Shown: positions 42,749-50,688, counted from the stretch's first letter. The stretch: DNA of 64,000 nt from JAWLHU01 sp049325315 (GCA_049325315.1 JBMONB010000048.1:1-64000); one strand, 5' to 3'. Notes: generated from the sequence alone by a model not told the origin. Numbers and translations: made by a program.

Positions 42749-42796
42749 CACTTCGGTGAGTAACCCGTAGGGTGACCCCGGAGGCCGAAGGCTGTG

Positions 42797-42860
42797 TGCC
42801 GGCGTGGCAGCACGAGTGCCATTGCTGGCAACCCCAGACTCTATTAGGATTGGGGGTTGC
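42797..42860 (+). promoter_or_regulatory. overlapping hairpins in the leader of the TspO-like gene
   Basis: Hairpin 1 (42797-42830) pairs TGCCGGCGTGGCA with TGCCATTGCTGGCA. Hairpin 2 (42828-42860) pairs GCAACCCC with GGGGTTGC and buries the ribosome binding site GGGGG 2 nt before the ATG. They overlap by 3 nt. Hairpin 1 could also end the carotenoid operon. No known riboswitch was recognised. Confidence 0.45.
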
Positions 42861-42862
42861 AC

Positions 42863-43642
42863 ATGAAACAGATCAACGTGCTTCAAGTAGCCAACATGCT
42901 GGCCTTCGTGGGTACTGTTGTGGTGAATGCCATGGCAAATGCCATTCCGATCAATGGGCGAAACACCGGCGAAATATCGGACCTGTACCCCAACTTGTTC
43001 GTTCCATGGGGCGGGACTTTCTCAATCTGGGGAGTCATCTACCTGCTCCTTTTGGGGTTCGCTGTGTATCAAGCCAGGCCAACACCGGGTTCGGTGGACG
43101 TAACGCCGGCCAAAAAGGTCGGCTGGTGGTTTGTCGTGTCTTGTGTCGCCAATATGGGGTGGATCTTGGCCTGGCACTACGAAATGGTAGCGCTGTCCTT
43201 CGTCATCATGTTGGTGATTTTGGCTTCGCTTCTGACCATCTATATCCGTCTCGGAGTCGGCACGAAGGCCGTCGCAATGGCGGAAAAATACTTTGTTCAC
43301 GTTCCGTTTAGCGTCTACCTGGGCTGGATTACGGTCGCGACCATCGCAAACGTTACAGCGTTGCTTGTTAAACTACAGTGGGATCGACTGGGTCTCAGCG
43401 AAGTGTTCTGGACCGTTGCGGTCATTCTTGTAGCCACGGGAATCTCGCTGGCGATGCTCTGGAGGCACAGCGACTTCTCCTTTGCAGCCGTGGTGGTGTG
43501 GGCCTTCCTGGGCATCATCATGAAACGGGTCACCACAGACCCAGTTCCCCTTTGGCCCGTGTTAGCTACCCTCTTCGCGTCCATAGCCCTCATTGGGTTC
43601 TACGGGGTCAGTCGCGTGAGAAGGTCACTCTCCCTGAGATAA
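42863..43642 (+). CDS. TspO/MBR-like multi-helix membrane protein
   Basis: A 259-residue integral membrane protein with about seven or eight helices. The pattern NAIPINGRNTGEISDLYPNLFVPWGGTFSIWGVIYLLLLGF resembles the Trp-rich TspO/MBR-type proteins of larger size; Bacillota homologues are annotated 'tryptophan-rich sensory protein'. Classical TspO (about 160 residues) binds porphyrins and regulates carotenoid genes in Rhodobacter, so its position right after the carotenoid operon is suggestive but not proof. ATG at 42863 with TTGGGGGTTGCAC upstream; the leader is structured. GC content is lower than in the operon before it. Confidence 0.7.
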   Translation: MKQINVLQVANMLAFVGTVVVNAMANAIPINGRNTGEISDLYPNLFVPWGGTFSIWGVIYLLLLGFAVYQARPTPGSVDVTPAKKVGWWFVVSCVANMGWILAWHYEMVALSFVIMLVILASLLTIYIRLGVGTKAVAMAEKYFVHVPFSVYLGWITVATIANVTALLVKLQWDRLGLSEVFWTVAVILVATGISLAMLWRHSDFSFAAVVVWAFLGIIMKRVTTDPVPLWPVLATLFASIALIGFYGVSRVRRSLSLR

Positions 43643-43736
43643 GGCGGAGGTTCGAGGCGGTCCAGCGTCACCGCAGAGCAGATCTTGATGAAAATGACCC
43701 GGCTGAAAGCCACCTGTATCAAGGCCTTCAGCCGAG

Positions 43737-43761
43737 TTCGCCCTTACTTATGATACGGTTC
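43737..43761 (-). repeat. rlmH-derived direct repeat, copy 3 (distal att-like site)
   Basis: Minus-strand GAACCGTATCATAAGTAAGG followed by GCGAA; 25 bp, differing from copy 2 at one position and from copy 1 (in rlmH) at three. No reading frame uses it here. Confidence 0.75.
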
Positions 43762-43802
43762 ACCGTGGCATGTCAAACGGCGAACTCCGGTTAGAACAGC
43801 AG

Positions 43803-43828
43803 AGCCCCTCCTAACTCTGGGAGGGGCT
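43803..43828 (-). terminator. terminator of the DUF4256 gene
   Basis: Perfect inverted repeat AGCCCCTCC/GGAGGGGCT, 49 bp past the stop codon. Confidence 0.7.
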
Positions 43829-43877
43829 GTATCAATTCTGGTTGCGCTTCGCCAAGCTTCTTCTCTCTGTGCAACAT

Positions 43878-44453
43878 TTAGACCTTCAGCGAGCCTCGGA
43901 ATCCCCTGGCGGCATAATAGGAGGGCGCACCGTTGTGATACACGAAGACCGTGTTATAGCGGCGATCAGCAAAGAGGGCGCCTCCGAGTTTTCTAATAGC
44001 AGAAGGTGTTTTCACCCAACTCGACGTCGTCGTGTCGAAGTCTCCGAGCTTCTGCAACTCTCGATATTGCTCCTCCGTTAATAGCTCAATGCCCATGGCT
44101 GCTGCCATATCAATAGCGTTATTTCCTGGTTTGTGTTCTTTTCTTGACTCCTGGCCTTCTCGGTCGTAACAGACACTTCTGCGGCCTTTAGGACTTTGTG
44201 CCGAGCAATCAGCAAAGACGTATTCGCCTGTCTCCTCATCTTGGCCAACAACATCCGGTTCTCCGCCAGTTTCTTCCATCTGGTTGAGTGACCACAACTT
44301 GTCAGGATTGACTTCCAGCCTTGCTTGTACTTCGGCCCATTTTAGACCTTTATGGCGGCTCATATTTTTCTCGAAACGTGCTTTCAATACACTGAGAAGT
44401 TCCTCCTGTTGTGCTGGTGACAACTTTCTCTCGCTACGGTTAACGTTGTTCAT
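43878..44453 (-). CDS. DUF4256 family protein
   Basis: A 191-residue soluble protein of the DUF4256 family: LSPAQQEELLSVLKARFEKNM near the start, LEVNPDKLWSLNQMEETGGEPDVVG, FADCSAQSPKGRRSVCYDREGQESRK, AAAMGIELLTEEQYRELQKLGDFDTTTSSWVKTP and a C-terminal FVYHNGAPSYYAARGFRG. Function unknown. ATG at 44453 has TGAGGAGGAACCAAAGT upstream. It is the only gene between rlmH-like repeats 3 and 2, and its base composition is more AT-rich than the flanking core genes, consistent with acquisition. Confidence 0.85.
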   Translation of the reverse strand: MNNVNRSERKLSPAQQEELLSVLKARFEKNMSRHKGLKWAEVQARLEVNPDKLWSLNQMEETGGEPDVVGQDEETGEYVFADCSAQSPKGRRSVCYDREGQESRKEHKPGNNAIDMAAAMGIELLTEEQYRELQKLGDFDTTTSSWVKTPSAIRKLGGALFADRRYNTVFVYHNGAPSYYAARGFRGSLKV

Positions 44454-44944
44454 ACTTTGGTTCCTCCTCATGGTGATTGATGTTGTTGGTGTCGCGTGCC
44501 GCCCAACTTTCAATATGCTGGGCAGTCTACCTTGTAGGCCAAGGACCGATTGTTAGCATAAAGTCCTCGACAGGTTATAATGCCTTTGGATGCGCCAGCG
44601 GGCGAGGCCCCTCAGGTTCTCTCTAACGCTGAAACAGCCGTGTCATGCCACCCTAGGGGGCAGTGTGCGTCGGAGCAGTGGGAGATTCGCCGTTACTTAT
44701 GATACGGTTCCCCGCAGTAGCGTAAAGGGCAAACCCAACTTGCGCTTAGGTGGACCGCAACTGAGCCCGTGGCAAGCATATGCGCCGTTGTTGTTTCTAG
44801 TATGTATATTCGCTATACTGTCTTCATACGCCTACGGTTGCTAGTCATACCGTGCCATTCTTCCTCCGCAGCTTAACCCTGACCTGCAACGTGTGATCTA
44901 GGGTGGCAAACGACGTAATCCGGTAGAGTTGAAGGAGGGTTTCC
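44454..44944. other. gene-free interval containing the middle rlmH-like repeat
   Basis: No credible gene; short frames have no binding sites. It includes the DUF4256 promoter, the repeat at 44686-44710 and an AT-rich stretch near 44790-44840 that could hold the cupin promoter. Confidence 0.4.
44686..44710 (-). repeat. rlmH-derived direct repeat, copy 2 (middle att-like site)
   Basis: Minus-strand GAACCGTATCATAAGTAACG followed by GCGAA; two further G residues upstream are shared with rlmH. Lies in non-coding DNA, 949 bp from copy 3 and 3156 bp from copy 1. Confidence 0.8.
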
Positions 44945-45535
44945 ATGATCCGTGCCGGGTTTGTCATTGAAAACCCTCTCACCAGGTCCCGTACAACGGT
45001 CGTCGAGAGCGATGTGGAAACGAAGGGGATGGGCTGGTTACTTGAGGTTATCTGCCTCCCCAATGCCGGGCCTGATATTGCCGAACATGTGCACCTTACC
45101 TGGACCGAGACATTCGAAATTTCCAAGGGCATTGCCCACTACAAAATCGGCGGAGTTCAAAAAACGATCCAGGCGGGTGAAAGCTTCACGGTCCTGCCAG
45201 GGCAACTTCATGTCCACCCCTGGAATGCTGGTGACAGCGAACTGGTGTTCCGCCAGCGGAACGAATTTGGACATTCGGCCCCTGGGGCCGTGCAAGACGT
45301 CCTAGGGGTATTTGCCACCATTGCCGGACTAGCACGCCAGGGCAAGGTCGACAAGCGCGGGCTCCCGAAGAACCCACTCCAGCTGGCCGTTACGATACGG
45401 ACACTGAGTAAGCACGGGGGATACGATGCAGCCGTCCCCCTTGGCGTGCAAAAGCTGATGGCAGCTACTCTGGGGCGGCTAGCTGAGTGGCTGGGCTACA
45501 GGGGAGTCGATCCACAGTACGTTCACGCCGAGTAG
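44945..45535 (+). CDS. cupin-domain protein
   Basis: A 196-residue protein. The cupin fold covers about residues 25-120: PDIAEHVHLTWTETFEISKGIAHYKIGG (motif 1, with His, His and Glu candidates) and VLPGQLHVHPWNAGDSEL (motif 2 with His). The C-terminal 75 residues (GLARQGKVDKRGLPKNPLQLAVTIRTLSKHGGYDAAVPLG) are helical. Such proteins may be small dioxygenases, isomerases or ligand-binding proteins; substrate unknown. ATG follows GAAGGAGGGTTTCC. It is the only rightward gene at the left end of the second SCC-like segment. Confidence 0.8.
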   Translation: MIRAGFVIENPLTRSRTTVVESDVETKGMGWLLEVICLPNAGPDIAEHVHLTWTETFEISKGIAHYKIGGVQKTIQAGESFTVLPGQLHVHPWNAGDSELVFRQRNEFGHSAPGAVQDVLGVFATIAGLARQGKVDKRGLPKNPLQLAVTIRTLSKHGGYDAAVPLGVQKLMAATLGRLAEWLGYRGVDPQYVHAE

Positions 45536-45644
45536 CCCGCACCGAGCCCGGGTGCTCTTTGGCGATACGTGAGCAGCAGCTCGCTTCATCGTCTACTGTA
45601 TCGCGGTGAACCTTGTCATACAGAAAGGCGAAACGCCTACAGTC

Positions 45645-46214
45645 TTACTTCGGCCCGTCACCTAATCTGTTCACTAGAGGCGAGCGGCGGACGAACGAGA
45701 ATCTGAGCACCCAATGTGGAAAACGGCTCGCCAGAAACGAAATGCCTACGTAGGAGATCACCCGTCCCAAGCCCACTGCCAGTGCCAGTTGTGGCAAGCC
45801 GACGCCTGAAACAGCCGTGACAATCGTCACCGTGCGGATTGGTATGGGAAGGCAGGCAATAAGAAAGAGCCCGTACGTGCCATAAGCTCGGATGAATGTA
45901 ACTGTGCCGGTCCATCCTTCGGTGGCTGTAGCCCCCGTAAGCAGTAGGTTGATCGCTCCATCACCGACCAATTGGACGAGATAGCTGACAGCAACGGCAC
46001 CTAGGGTTGATCCCGCCGCCATAAAAATGCCTAGCGAGAACCACTTTGCCGGCTGAAGCAGACTGGACGCGATCACTAGGGTGGTACTGGGTAGAACCGG
46101 TAGAAAATAGTCGAGGCTAAGAAGGCCGCCAGCCCAGATTCCATACCAACGGTGACTCGAATACGTCCTGGCTGCCCACGCCAATCGTTTGATTATGGAC
46201 ATAAACACGCTCAC
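45645..46214 (-). CDS. VTT/DedA-like membrane protein
   Basis: A 189-residue membrane protein with four or five hydrophobic segments (about 25-40, 45-55, 60-85, 110-125, 130-160). FLPVLPSTTLVIASSLLQP and FLIACLPIPIRTVTIVTAVSGV resemble the paired re-entrant loops of the VTT/SNARE-associated (YqaA/DedA) family, here with P-I-R in the second. Function in lipid or ion transport is inferred from the family. GTG at 46214 overlaps the SDR stop (GTGA), so the two are coupled; an in-frame ATG lies four codons later. Confidence 0.7.
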   Translation of the reverse strand: MSVFMSIIKRLAWAARTYSSHRWYGIWAGGLLSLDYFLPVLPSTTLVIASSLLQPAKWFSLGIFMAAGSTLGAVAVSYLVQLVGDGAINLLLTGATATEGWTGTVTFIRAYGTYGLFLIACLPIPIRTVTIVTAVSGVGLPQLALAVGLGRVISYVGISFLASRFPHWVLRFSFVRRSPLVNRLGDGPK

Positions 46215-46948
46215 CCCATTCGCTTCATTAACGATCTTGCCGCAGTAGGCGAGACCCGGGAAAGCCAGTGCAAAATCTTCGTCTTTTCCACATGGACTTC
46301 GTCTAGCTGACCGCGCAAGGCCCCGACGGTCGCATCCGCTACCCGCTCAGGCGAAAGCTTCAGCCTCCCCCGCCCTGCTGTCATGGGCGTGTCAACCACG
46401 GGAGGCAGCACTTCGATCACACGGATTCGGCTACCTTCCAGTTGATTGCGCAGGGCCTGAGTGAAGATCCTTAGACCGCCCTTGGTTCCGCAATAGACGG
46501 CGGCGCTTCGTTTCGGGACGAGGGCAAGGCCGCTCGTGATGTTGATAATTGCGGCCTCCTGCTGTTGCTTTAAGGTGGGCAAAAGTGCGCGGGTTAACAG
46601 TACGGGTGCAAGAAAATTGGTCCGCATCTCAGATTCGATACTCTCAGGGGTTGAATGCTCGGAATCGAACAAGATGTTATGTTGAATGGCAGCGTTGTTG
46701 ATCAGAACCATTAAGTCAGGGTGGACGCGTTCCAGTTCAATTCCCATCTTAAGGACTTCAGCGGGCTGGGCAAGATCACATGCATAGGTACCAGCCAGCA
46801 CATGTGTCTGATGCAGCCGTGCCAGTTTCGCCTCATCCCTGGCAACAACGACCACCTTTGCACCTTCCCGAACCAGCGCCTCCACCGTCTTCAGCCCAAT
46901 GCCCGACGTGCCTCCCGTCAGCAGAACCTTGACCCCGTTCAGATTCAT
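46211..46948 (-). CDS. short-chain dehydrogenase/reductase
   Basis: A 245-residue classical SDR. TGGTSGIG (cofactor, residues 11-18), VVVVARDEAKL (Arg suggests NADPH), NNAAIQHN, active-site Ser in NITSGLALVP, and YCGTKGG (Tyr-x3-Lys) near 150-156, then PPVVDTPM. The opening resembles DltE-type oxidoreductases. Substrate unknown. It is divergent from the Crp-type gene and coupled to the VTT protein gene. The ATG at 46948 is preceded by GGAGGTAAGACAACC. Confidence 0.87.
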   Translation of the reverse strand: MNLNGVKVLLTGGTSGIGLKTVEALVREGAKVVVVARDEAKLARLHQTHVLAGTYACDLAQPAEVLKMGIELERVHPDLMVLINNAAIQHNILFDSEHSTPESIESEMRTNFLAPVLLTRALLPTLKQQQEAAIINITSGLALVPKRSAAVYCGTKGGLRIFTQALRNQLEGSRIRVIEVLPPVVDTPMTAGRGRLKLSPERVADATVGALRGQLDEVHVEKTKILHWLSRVSPTAARSLMKRMG

Positions 46949-47007
46949 GGTTGTCTTACCTCCGAGTTATGTCCGAGATTCGCAAGGTAAGTTGTATACT
47001 AGACGCC

Positions 47008-47037
47008 ACGCGATTACGCGTCATTAACCTATGTTAA
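47008..47037. promoter_or_regulatory. two palindromes between the SDR and Crp-type genes
   Basis: Perfect repeats ACGCG-ATTA-CGCGT (47008-47021) and TTAAC-CTAT-GTTAA (47024-47037) lie side by side in the 119-bp divergent promoter region. The adjacent Crp/Fnr-type protein is the natural candidate to bind one of them; neither is the E. coli CRP consensus. Confidence 0.45.
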
Positions 47038-47067
47038 CGACTTCATGACAGTGGGAGGATCAGCACC

Positions 47068-47661
47068 ATGCATCTTGGGCAACTGAGGGGTGTACTGGGG
47101 CGGCTTGCCACAATCCCCGAAACCGAGTGGGCGTACTTTGAGCAGCAGCTAACCTGGCGGGTGATTGACAAGGGCGAGCACGCAGTGAGGCCGGATGAGA
47201 TGTGCAGACAGATTTCCTTTAATGCAAAGGGTTTATTTCGGATGTACTACACGACCCCTGATGGATCTGAATACATCAAAAGCTTTATCCCCGAGAATCA
47301 TTTCGTAACGTCTTATAGCTCTCTGCTTCTCGACACCCCCTCTTTCCTGGCGATTGAAGCACTGGAGCGATCCGAGGTCGTTACTTTCTCCTACCAGACG
47401 CTTCAGGAGTTGTACCGCCGCCACATCTGCTGGGAGACCGTAGGGAGAAAAATGGTGGAGAATCTCTATATAAAGAAGGAGGCCAGGGAGCGCCAGATGC
47501 TGCTCTGCTCGGCAGAAGAGCGATACAGGATATTTCTGAGGGAGTTTCCTGGTCTAGACAACCGGGTCCCGCAGTACCACATCGCCTCCTACCTGGGAAT
47601 CAGCCCCGTATCGCTAAGCAGAATTCGTGCTGCCGGTCGGGCAAGGTCTCCAGAGAAATAG
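47068..47661 (+). CDS. Crp/Fnr-family transcriptional regulator
   Basis: A 197-residue protein with a cyclic-nucleotide-binding-like beta-barrel (about 20-120: DKGEHAVRPDEMCRQISFNAKGLFRMYY, FIPENHFVTSYSSLL) and a C-terminal helix-turn-helix (HIASYLGISPVSLSRIRAAGR). No Cys cluster for Fe-S and no clear cAMP phosphate-binding RxS motif, so the effector is unknown. The family includes many redox or stress regulators of adjacent genes. Ribosome site GTGGGAGGATCAGCACC. Last gene before the rlmH 3' end, on the opposite strand to rlmH. Confidence 0.85.
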   Translation: MHLGQLRGVLGRLATIPETEWAYFEQQLTWRVIDKGEHAVRPDEMCRQISFNAKGLFRMYYTTPDGSEYIKSFIPENHFVTSYSSLLLDTPSFLAIEALERSEVVTFSYQTLQELYRRHICWETVGRKMVENLYIKKEARERQMLLCSAEERYRIFLREFPGLDNRVPQYHIASYLGISPVSLSRIRAAGRARSPEK

Positions 47662-47798
47662 CCAAGGTAATGCAGAGGCCAGCCGAACTCTGATTTTCAG
47701 CGTTGACCAGCCGCCAAAGTTGCCAGCTTCAAATGTTTGTTCATGCCCCAGCAGTGTTAGCAAGCTTAGCAGTTGGCCACAGTGATAAAGGGGGCATT

Positions 47799-47844
47799 GA
47801 AAACGGCCTGCATTCCTTGATTAACAAGGGAACAGGCCGTTTTC
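47799..47844. terminator. bidirectional terminator next to rlmH
   Basis: Perfect 12-bp arms GAAAACGGCCTG/CAGGCCGTTTTC. The right arm runs into the rlmH-derived repeat at 47842. Confidence 0.8.
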
Positions 47845-47866
47845 GCCGCTATTTATGATACGGTTC
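47842..47866 (-). repeat. rlmH 3' end, copy 1 of the direct repeat (att-like site)
   Basis: Minus-strand GAACCGTATCATAAATAGCG followed by GCGAA; it encodes the last codons Glu-Pro-Tyr-His-Lys-stop of rlmH and continues 7 bp past the stop. The core TATCATAA is the conserved SCC attachment core. Confidence 0.85.
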
Positions 47867-48328
47867 CCCTCGATTGATCTTGAAGGCCCGGTACACCTGC
47901 TCCAGCAGGAGCAGCGGCACCATTTGGTGCAGCAACGTCATGCGGCCCAGGGAGAGTTGGGTGTCCGAACGGTCCAGCACCGCCCGGTCGAGGCCCAGCG
48001 ACCCGCCCACCACAAAGGCCACGTTCGACTGGCCGCGCAGCGCACGCTCTTCAAGGAAGGCTGCGAACTCCTCAGATGAGAACTCCCGCCCCCGCTGATC
48101 CAGGACCACCACGTGCTGGCCGGGGTCGATCGCCTTGAGGATCCGCTCGCCTTCCCGCTGCTTCACCTGCTCCTCCTGAGCGGGTGAAGCGTTGTCGGGA
48201 ATGGGCTCGTCCGGCAGGCCCACCACCTCCACCCGGGCATACGGCCCGAGCCGCTTCAGGTACTCGTTGATCCCTGCCTGAAGGTACTTCTCCTTCACCT
48301 TGCCCACTGTGATCAAGCGAATGCGCAC
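47849..48328 (-). CDS. rlmH: 23S rRNA (pseudouridine-1915 N3) methyltransferase RlmH
   Basis: A 159-residue SPOUT methyltransferase. IRLITVGKVKEKYLQAGINEYLKRL at the start, HVVVLDQRGREFSSEEFA, FVVGGSLGL, LSLGRMTLLHQMVPLLLLEQVYRAFKI and the conserved RGEPYHK end. It methylates pseudouridine 1915 in helix 69 of 23S rRNA. GTG at 48328 has GAGGAGGAAGAGGC upstream; the open frame extends to 48532 through the murA terminator and is not used. Its 3' end is the attachment site for SCC elements in staphylococci and appears duplicated downstream here. Confidence 0.95.
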   Translation of the reverse strand: MRIRLITVGKVKEKYLQAGINEYLKRLGPYARVEVVGLPDEPIPDNASPAQEEQVKQREGERILKAIDPGQHVVVLDQRGREFSSEEFAAFLEERALRGQSNVAFVVGGSLGLDRAVLDRSDTQLSLGRMTLLHQMVPLLLLEQVYRAFKINRGEPYHK

Positions 48329-48371
48329 GCCTCTTCCTCCTCGGTGGCCTGTGACGGGTGATCCCATGCAA

Positions 48372-48400
48372 AAAAGCGGTGCCCTAACGACACCGCTTTT
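48372..48400 (-). terminator. terminator of murA
   Basis: Perfect arms AAAAGCGGTG/CACCGCTTTT, 11 bp past the murA stop, with A/T runs on both sides. Confidence 0.85.
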
Positions 48401-48410
48401 AGTATTTCCA

Positions 48411-49688
48411 TTAAGAGACCGCCGTTCCCTTTCTGTCACTGTTCCGAATGGAGGCACCCAGCGACAGCAGCTTCTGCTCCAACCGCTCATATCCCCGGTG
48501 GACGTGGTCCATCCCGTAGACGGTCGTCTCACCCTCGGCCACCAGGCCGGCCAGAATCAGGGCAACACCGGCACGAATATCGGTGGCCTCCACAGGAGCC
48601 CCGTACAGCCCCTTAACCCCCTCGACAATAGCGGTGCGCCCCTCTACCCGAATCTTCGCGCCCATACGCACCAGGTCCGGGGCAAAGCGGAACCGATCGT
48701 CGTAGATCATCTCGGTCACGTAGCTGGTGCCCTCGGCGAGGGTCAACATAGCGGTCATCTGGCTCTGCGCATCGGTGGGGAATCCGGGGTAAGGCAAGGT
48801 CTTCAGATTCGTCGCATTCAGCCTTTGGGGCCCCATTACGCGAAGTGTCTCGCCCGATTCTAGTACCTCGACACCGGCCTCGCGCAACTTTGCGACAATG
48901 GGGGTGACATGGGTGGGGATCACATTCTCCAGCGTGATATCTCCCTTGGTCAGCGCGGCGGCAATCATCCAGGTACCGGCCTCGATGTCATCCGGAATAA
49001 CCGAATGGGTTGCCCCGACCAACCGCTTAACACCCTTGATCTTGATCGTGTCTGTGCCCGCACCGGTAATGTGACCGCCGCAGGCGTTAATGAAGTTCGC
49101 CACGTCGACCACATGGGGCTCTCGGGCGCAGTTCTGAATCACGGTCGTTCCCTCAGCCAACGTGGCAGCCAGCATGGTCTGAATGGTGGCACCGACGCTA
49201 ACCAGGTCGAGATAGACCGTGTTACCGACCAGTTTTCTGGCACGTGCCCGCATGATTCCCCGATCCATCCACACCTCGGCGCCCAGGGCCGACAGCCCCT
49301 TGAAGTGCTGGTCAACCGGGCGCTGGCCGATCTTATCGCCGCCGGGCAAGGGCACATCGGCTTCGCCGTACTTGGCCAGCATGACACCAAGCAGATAATA
49401 CGAGGCGCGCATCGCTGTGGCCAGGTGGTAGGGTACCTCCCCCGGACGAACCCCCCCGGTATGAACCGTAAGCCTACCATGGACCGAGTCCCAGTCAACC
49501 CGGGCACCCAGGCCCATGAGCATCTCGCGGTAAACCATGACATCGTGAATCTGGGGCACGTTCTCCAGGCGGCTCGAGCCATCTGCCAGCATGGTGGCTG
49601 CAATCAGCGGAAGCACCGCGTTCTTGCGCCCACCAACCTTTACCGTTCCCCTCAGGGGGGCGCCGCCTCGAATCGTCAACGTGGTCAA
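48411..49688 (-). CDS. murA: UDP-N-acetylglucosamine 1-carboxyvinyltransferase MurA with Asp at the catalytic Cys
   Basis: A 425-residue EPSP-synthase-fold enzyme for the first committed step of peptidoglycan synthesis. GGRKNAVLPLIAATML near the start and LPGGDKIGQRPVDQHFKGL near 110-128. The catalytic Cys (Cys115 in E. coli, PGGCxIGxRPVD) is Asp here. Known Cys-to-Asp MurA enzymes, natural or mutant, are active and resistant to fosfomycin. Start is TTG 49688 with GAGGAGGAAACACCC upstream. It follows yycI in the wal operon direction with a 41-bp gap. Whether a second murA exists elsewhere is unknown. Confidence 0.93.
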   Translation of the reverse strand: MTTLTIRGGAPLRGTVKVGGRKNAVLPLIAATMLADGSSRLENVPQIHDVMVYREMLMGLGARVDWDSVHGRLTVHTGGVRPGEVPYHLATAMRASYYLLGVMLAKYGEADVPLPGGDKIGQRPVDQHFKGLSALGAEVWMDRGIMRARARKLVGNTVYLDLVSVGATIQTMLAATLAEGTTVIQNCAREPHVVDVANFINACGGHITGAGTDTIKIKGVKRLVGATHSVIPDDIEAGTWMIAAALTKGDITLENVIPTHVTPIVAKLREAGVEVLESGETLRVMGPQRLNATNLKTLPYPGFPTDAQSQMTAMLTLAEGTSYVTEMIYDDRFRFAPDLVRMGAKIRVEGRTAIVEGVKGLYGAPVEATDIRAGVALILAGLVAEGETTVYGMDHVHRGYERLEQKLLSLGASIRNSDRKGTAVS

Positions 49689-49729
49689 GGGTGTTTCCTC
49701 CTCGCCGGGTCAGCAAATGGCGAAACTGG

Positions 49730-50629
49730 TTACGACTCCAACTCCAGGTTGAAGGCGTTAATGTAGTAAACCAAACCGTTGTCCAGCGTAATCCGCCAGA
49801 CTGGAACTGTATCCCATGCGCTGATTCCTTCTGCCACGGGGACCGTCAGTGAGGGGCCTGAGTAGTAGCCAAGCCTTACTTCGACGATTGTGCGAGTTCG
49901 CTGACCGGTGCGCTCCAGGTGGCCGGCAAGACGAAGAAGCGCTTCCGCCGCCGGTCGGACAGCCTTGGGCTGCATCTCCTTGTACCCGGCCGGACGGACC
50001 CAGAATTGGCGCACCTCTTCAATCCCTCTCGCCGAGACATCTACCCGAACATACCCGGAGTAAACCGGAATCCCCTGGTAATAGGGGACAAACTCAACCA
50101 TCATCCCCTGCTCCCGGGGGAAAACACCGGAAAGGAACCCGCTCTCGGGCATGAGCAACTGGTACCGTAAGTACTCCTCCGCCGCCTCTCGCACGTCGAT
50201 CCTGCTGTCCAGCTTAACCTCACGGGCGGCAGGTCCGGTCGCCTGTGGGCGATAGATGATCACCTGGGTCTCGGGGTCGAGGGTTGGTTCAGGGTTCCCA
50301 CTCGAACCTTCAAACCCCTTCCTCTTGGGCTCCACTTGCAAGAGCCCTCGCCCAAAGGATTCGTACTGAAGCTGCGGAAAAGTGAGGTCGGGGGCATATT
50401 CGACTCGCAAAAACCTCATCGGTGAGGGTGTAGAGGGGATTAAGACGCCGGAAGGCAGCAGCAACCCCCGGTCGGATAGCCGTGCCCGCAGTTGTTCAAT
50501 CTCCACCCGGTTAGAAGGTTCGGCCAGGGCGGGAAGGGTGCTTTCAGGACCCCAAAGGGAGTAGGCGAGGACCAGGTTGACCAACGCAAAGGCAATCAGC
50601 AAGATTGCTCTCGCTCGTGTCCAATCCAC
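49730..50629 (-). CDS. yycI: YycI-like two-component system regulatory protein
   Basis: A 299-residue protein with one N-terminal TM helix (ARAILLIAFALVNLVLAYSLW, 6-26) and an extracellular domain. In Bacillus, YycI and YycH form a membrane complex that inhibits the WalK kinase through their TM helices. MDWTRARAILLIAFALVNLVLAY is close to the usual YycI start, and late sequence VPVWRITLDNGLVYYINAFNLELES fits the YycI/YycH beta-rich domain. It lies 59 bp after yycH, before murA. Assignment by family pattern and position. Confidence 0.85.
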   Translation of the reverse strand: MDWTRARAILLIAFALVNLVLAYSLWGPESTLPALAEPSNRVEIEQLRARLSDRGLLLPSGVLIPSTPSPMRFLRVEYAPDLTFPQLQYESFGRGLLQVEPKRKGFEGSSGNPEPTLDPETQVIIYRPQATGPAAREVKLDSRIDVREAAEEYLRYQLLMPESGFLSGVFPREQGMMVEFVPYYQGIPVYSGYVRVDVSARGIEEVRQFWVRPAGYKEMQPKAVRPAAEALLRLAGHLERTGQRTRTIVEVRLGYYSGPSLTVPVAEGISAWDTVPVWRITLDNGLVYYINAFNLELES

Positions 50630-50688
50630 TCCCCCACCTCCCTAAACGCTTTACAACAAGAAAAGTTACGGTTAGTTTCGGGCTTTTT

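Larger units (their letters stand above)
43737..47866. mobile_element. tandem SCC-like insertions at the 3' end of rlmH (no recombinase)
   Basis: Three direct copies of a 25-bp sequence that is the rlmH 3' end bound two segments: 43737-44710 and 44686-47866. Staphylococcal SCC elements integrate at this very place, using a core that includes TATCATAA, which is present in all three copies. Cargo: DUF4256 gene; cupin, VTT membrane protein, SDR, Crp-type regulator. Part of the region is visibly more AT-rich than its neighbours. No ccr-type serine recombinase or other integrase is present, so these would be non-autonomous or decayed elements. Confidence 0.55.

Noticed and set aside
42749..42862. 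Cobalamin riboswitch before the TspO-like gene
   Set aside because: No B12-box-like conserved core is visible; only hairpins without a known consensus.
44590..44844. 84-codon plus-strand open frame across the middle repeat
   Set aside because: No ribosome binding site, no family resemblance, and it runs through the att-like repeat.
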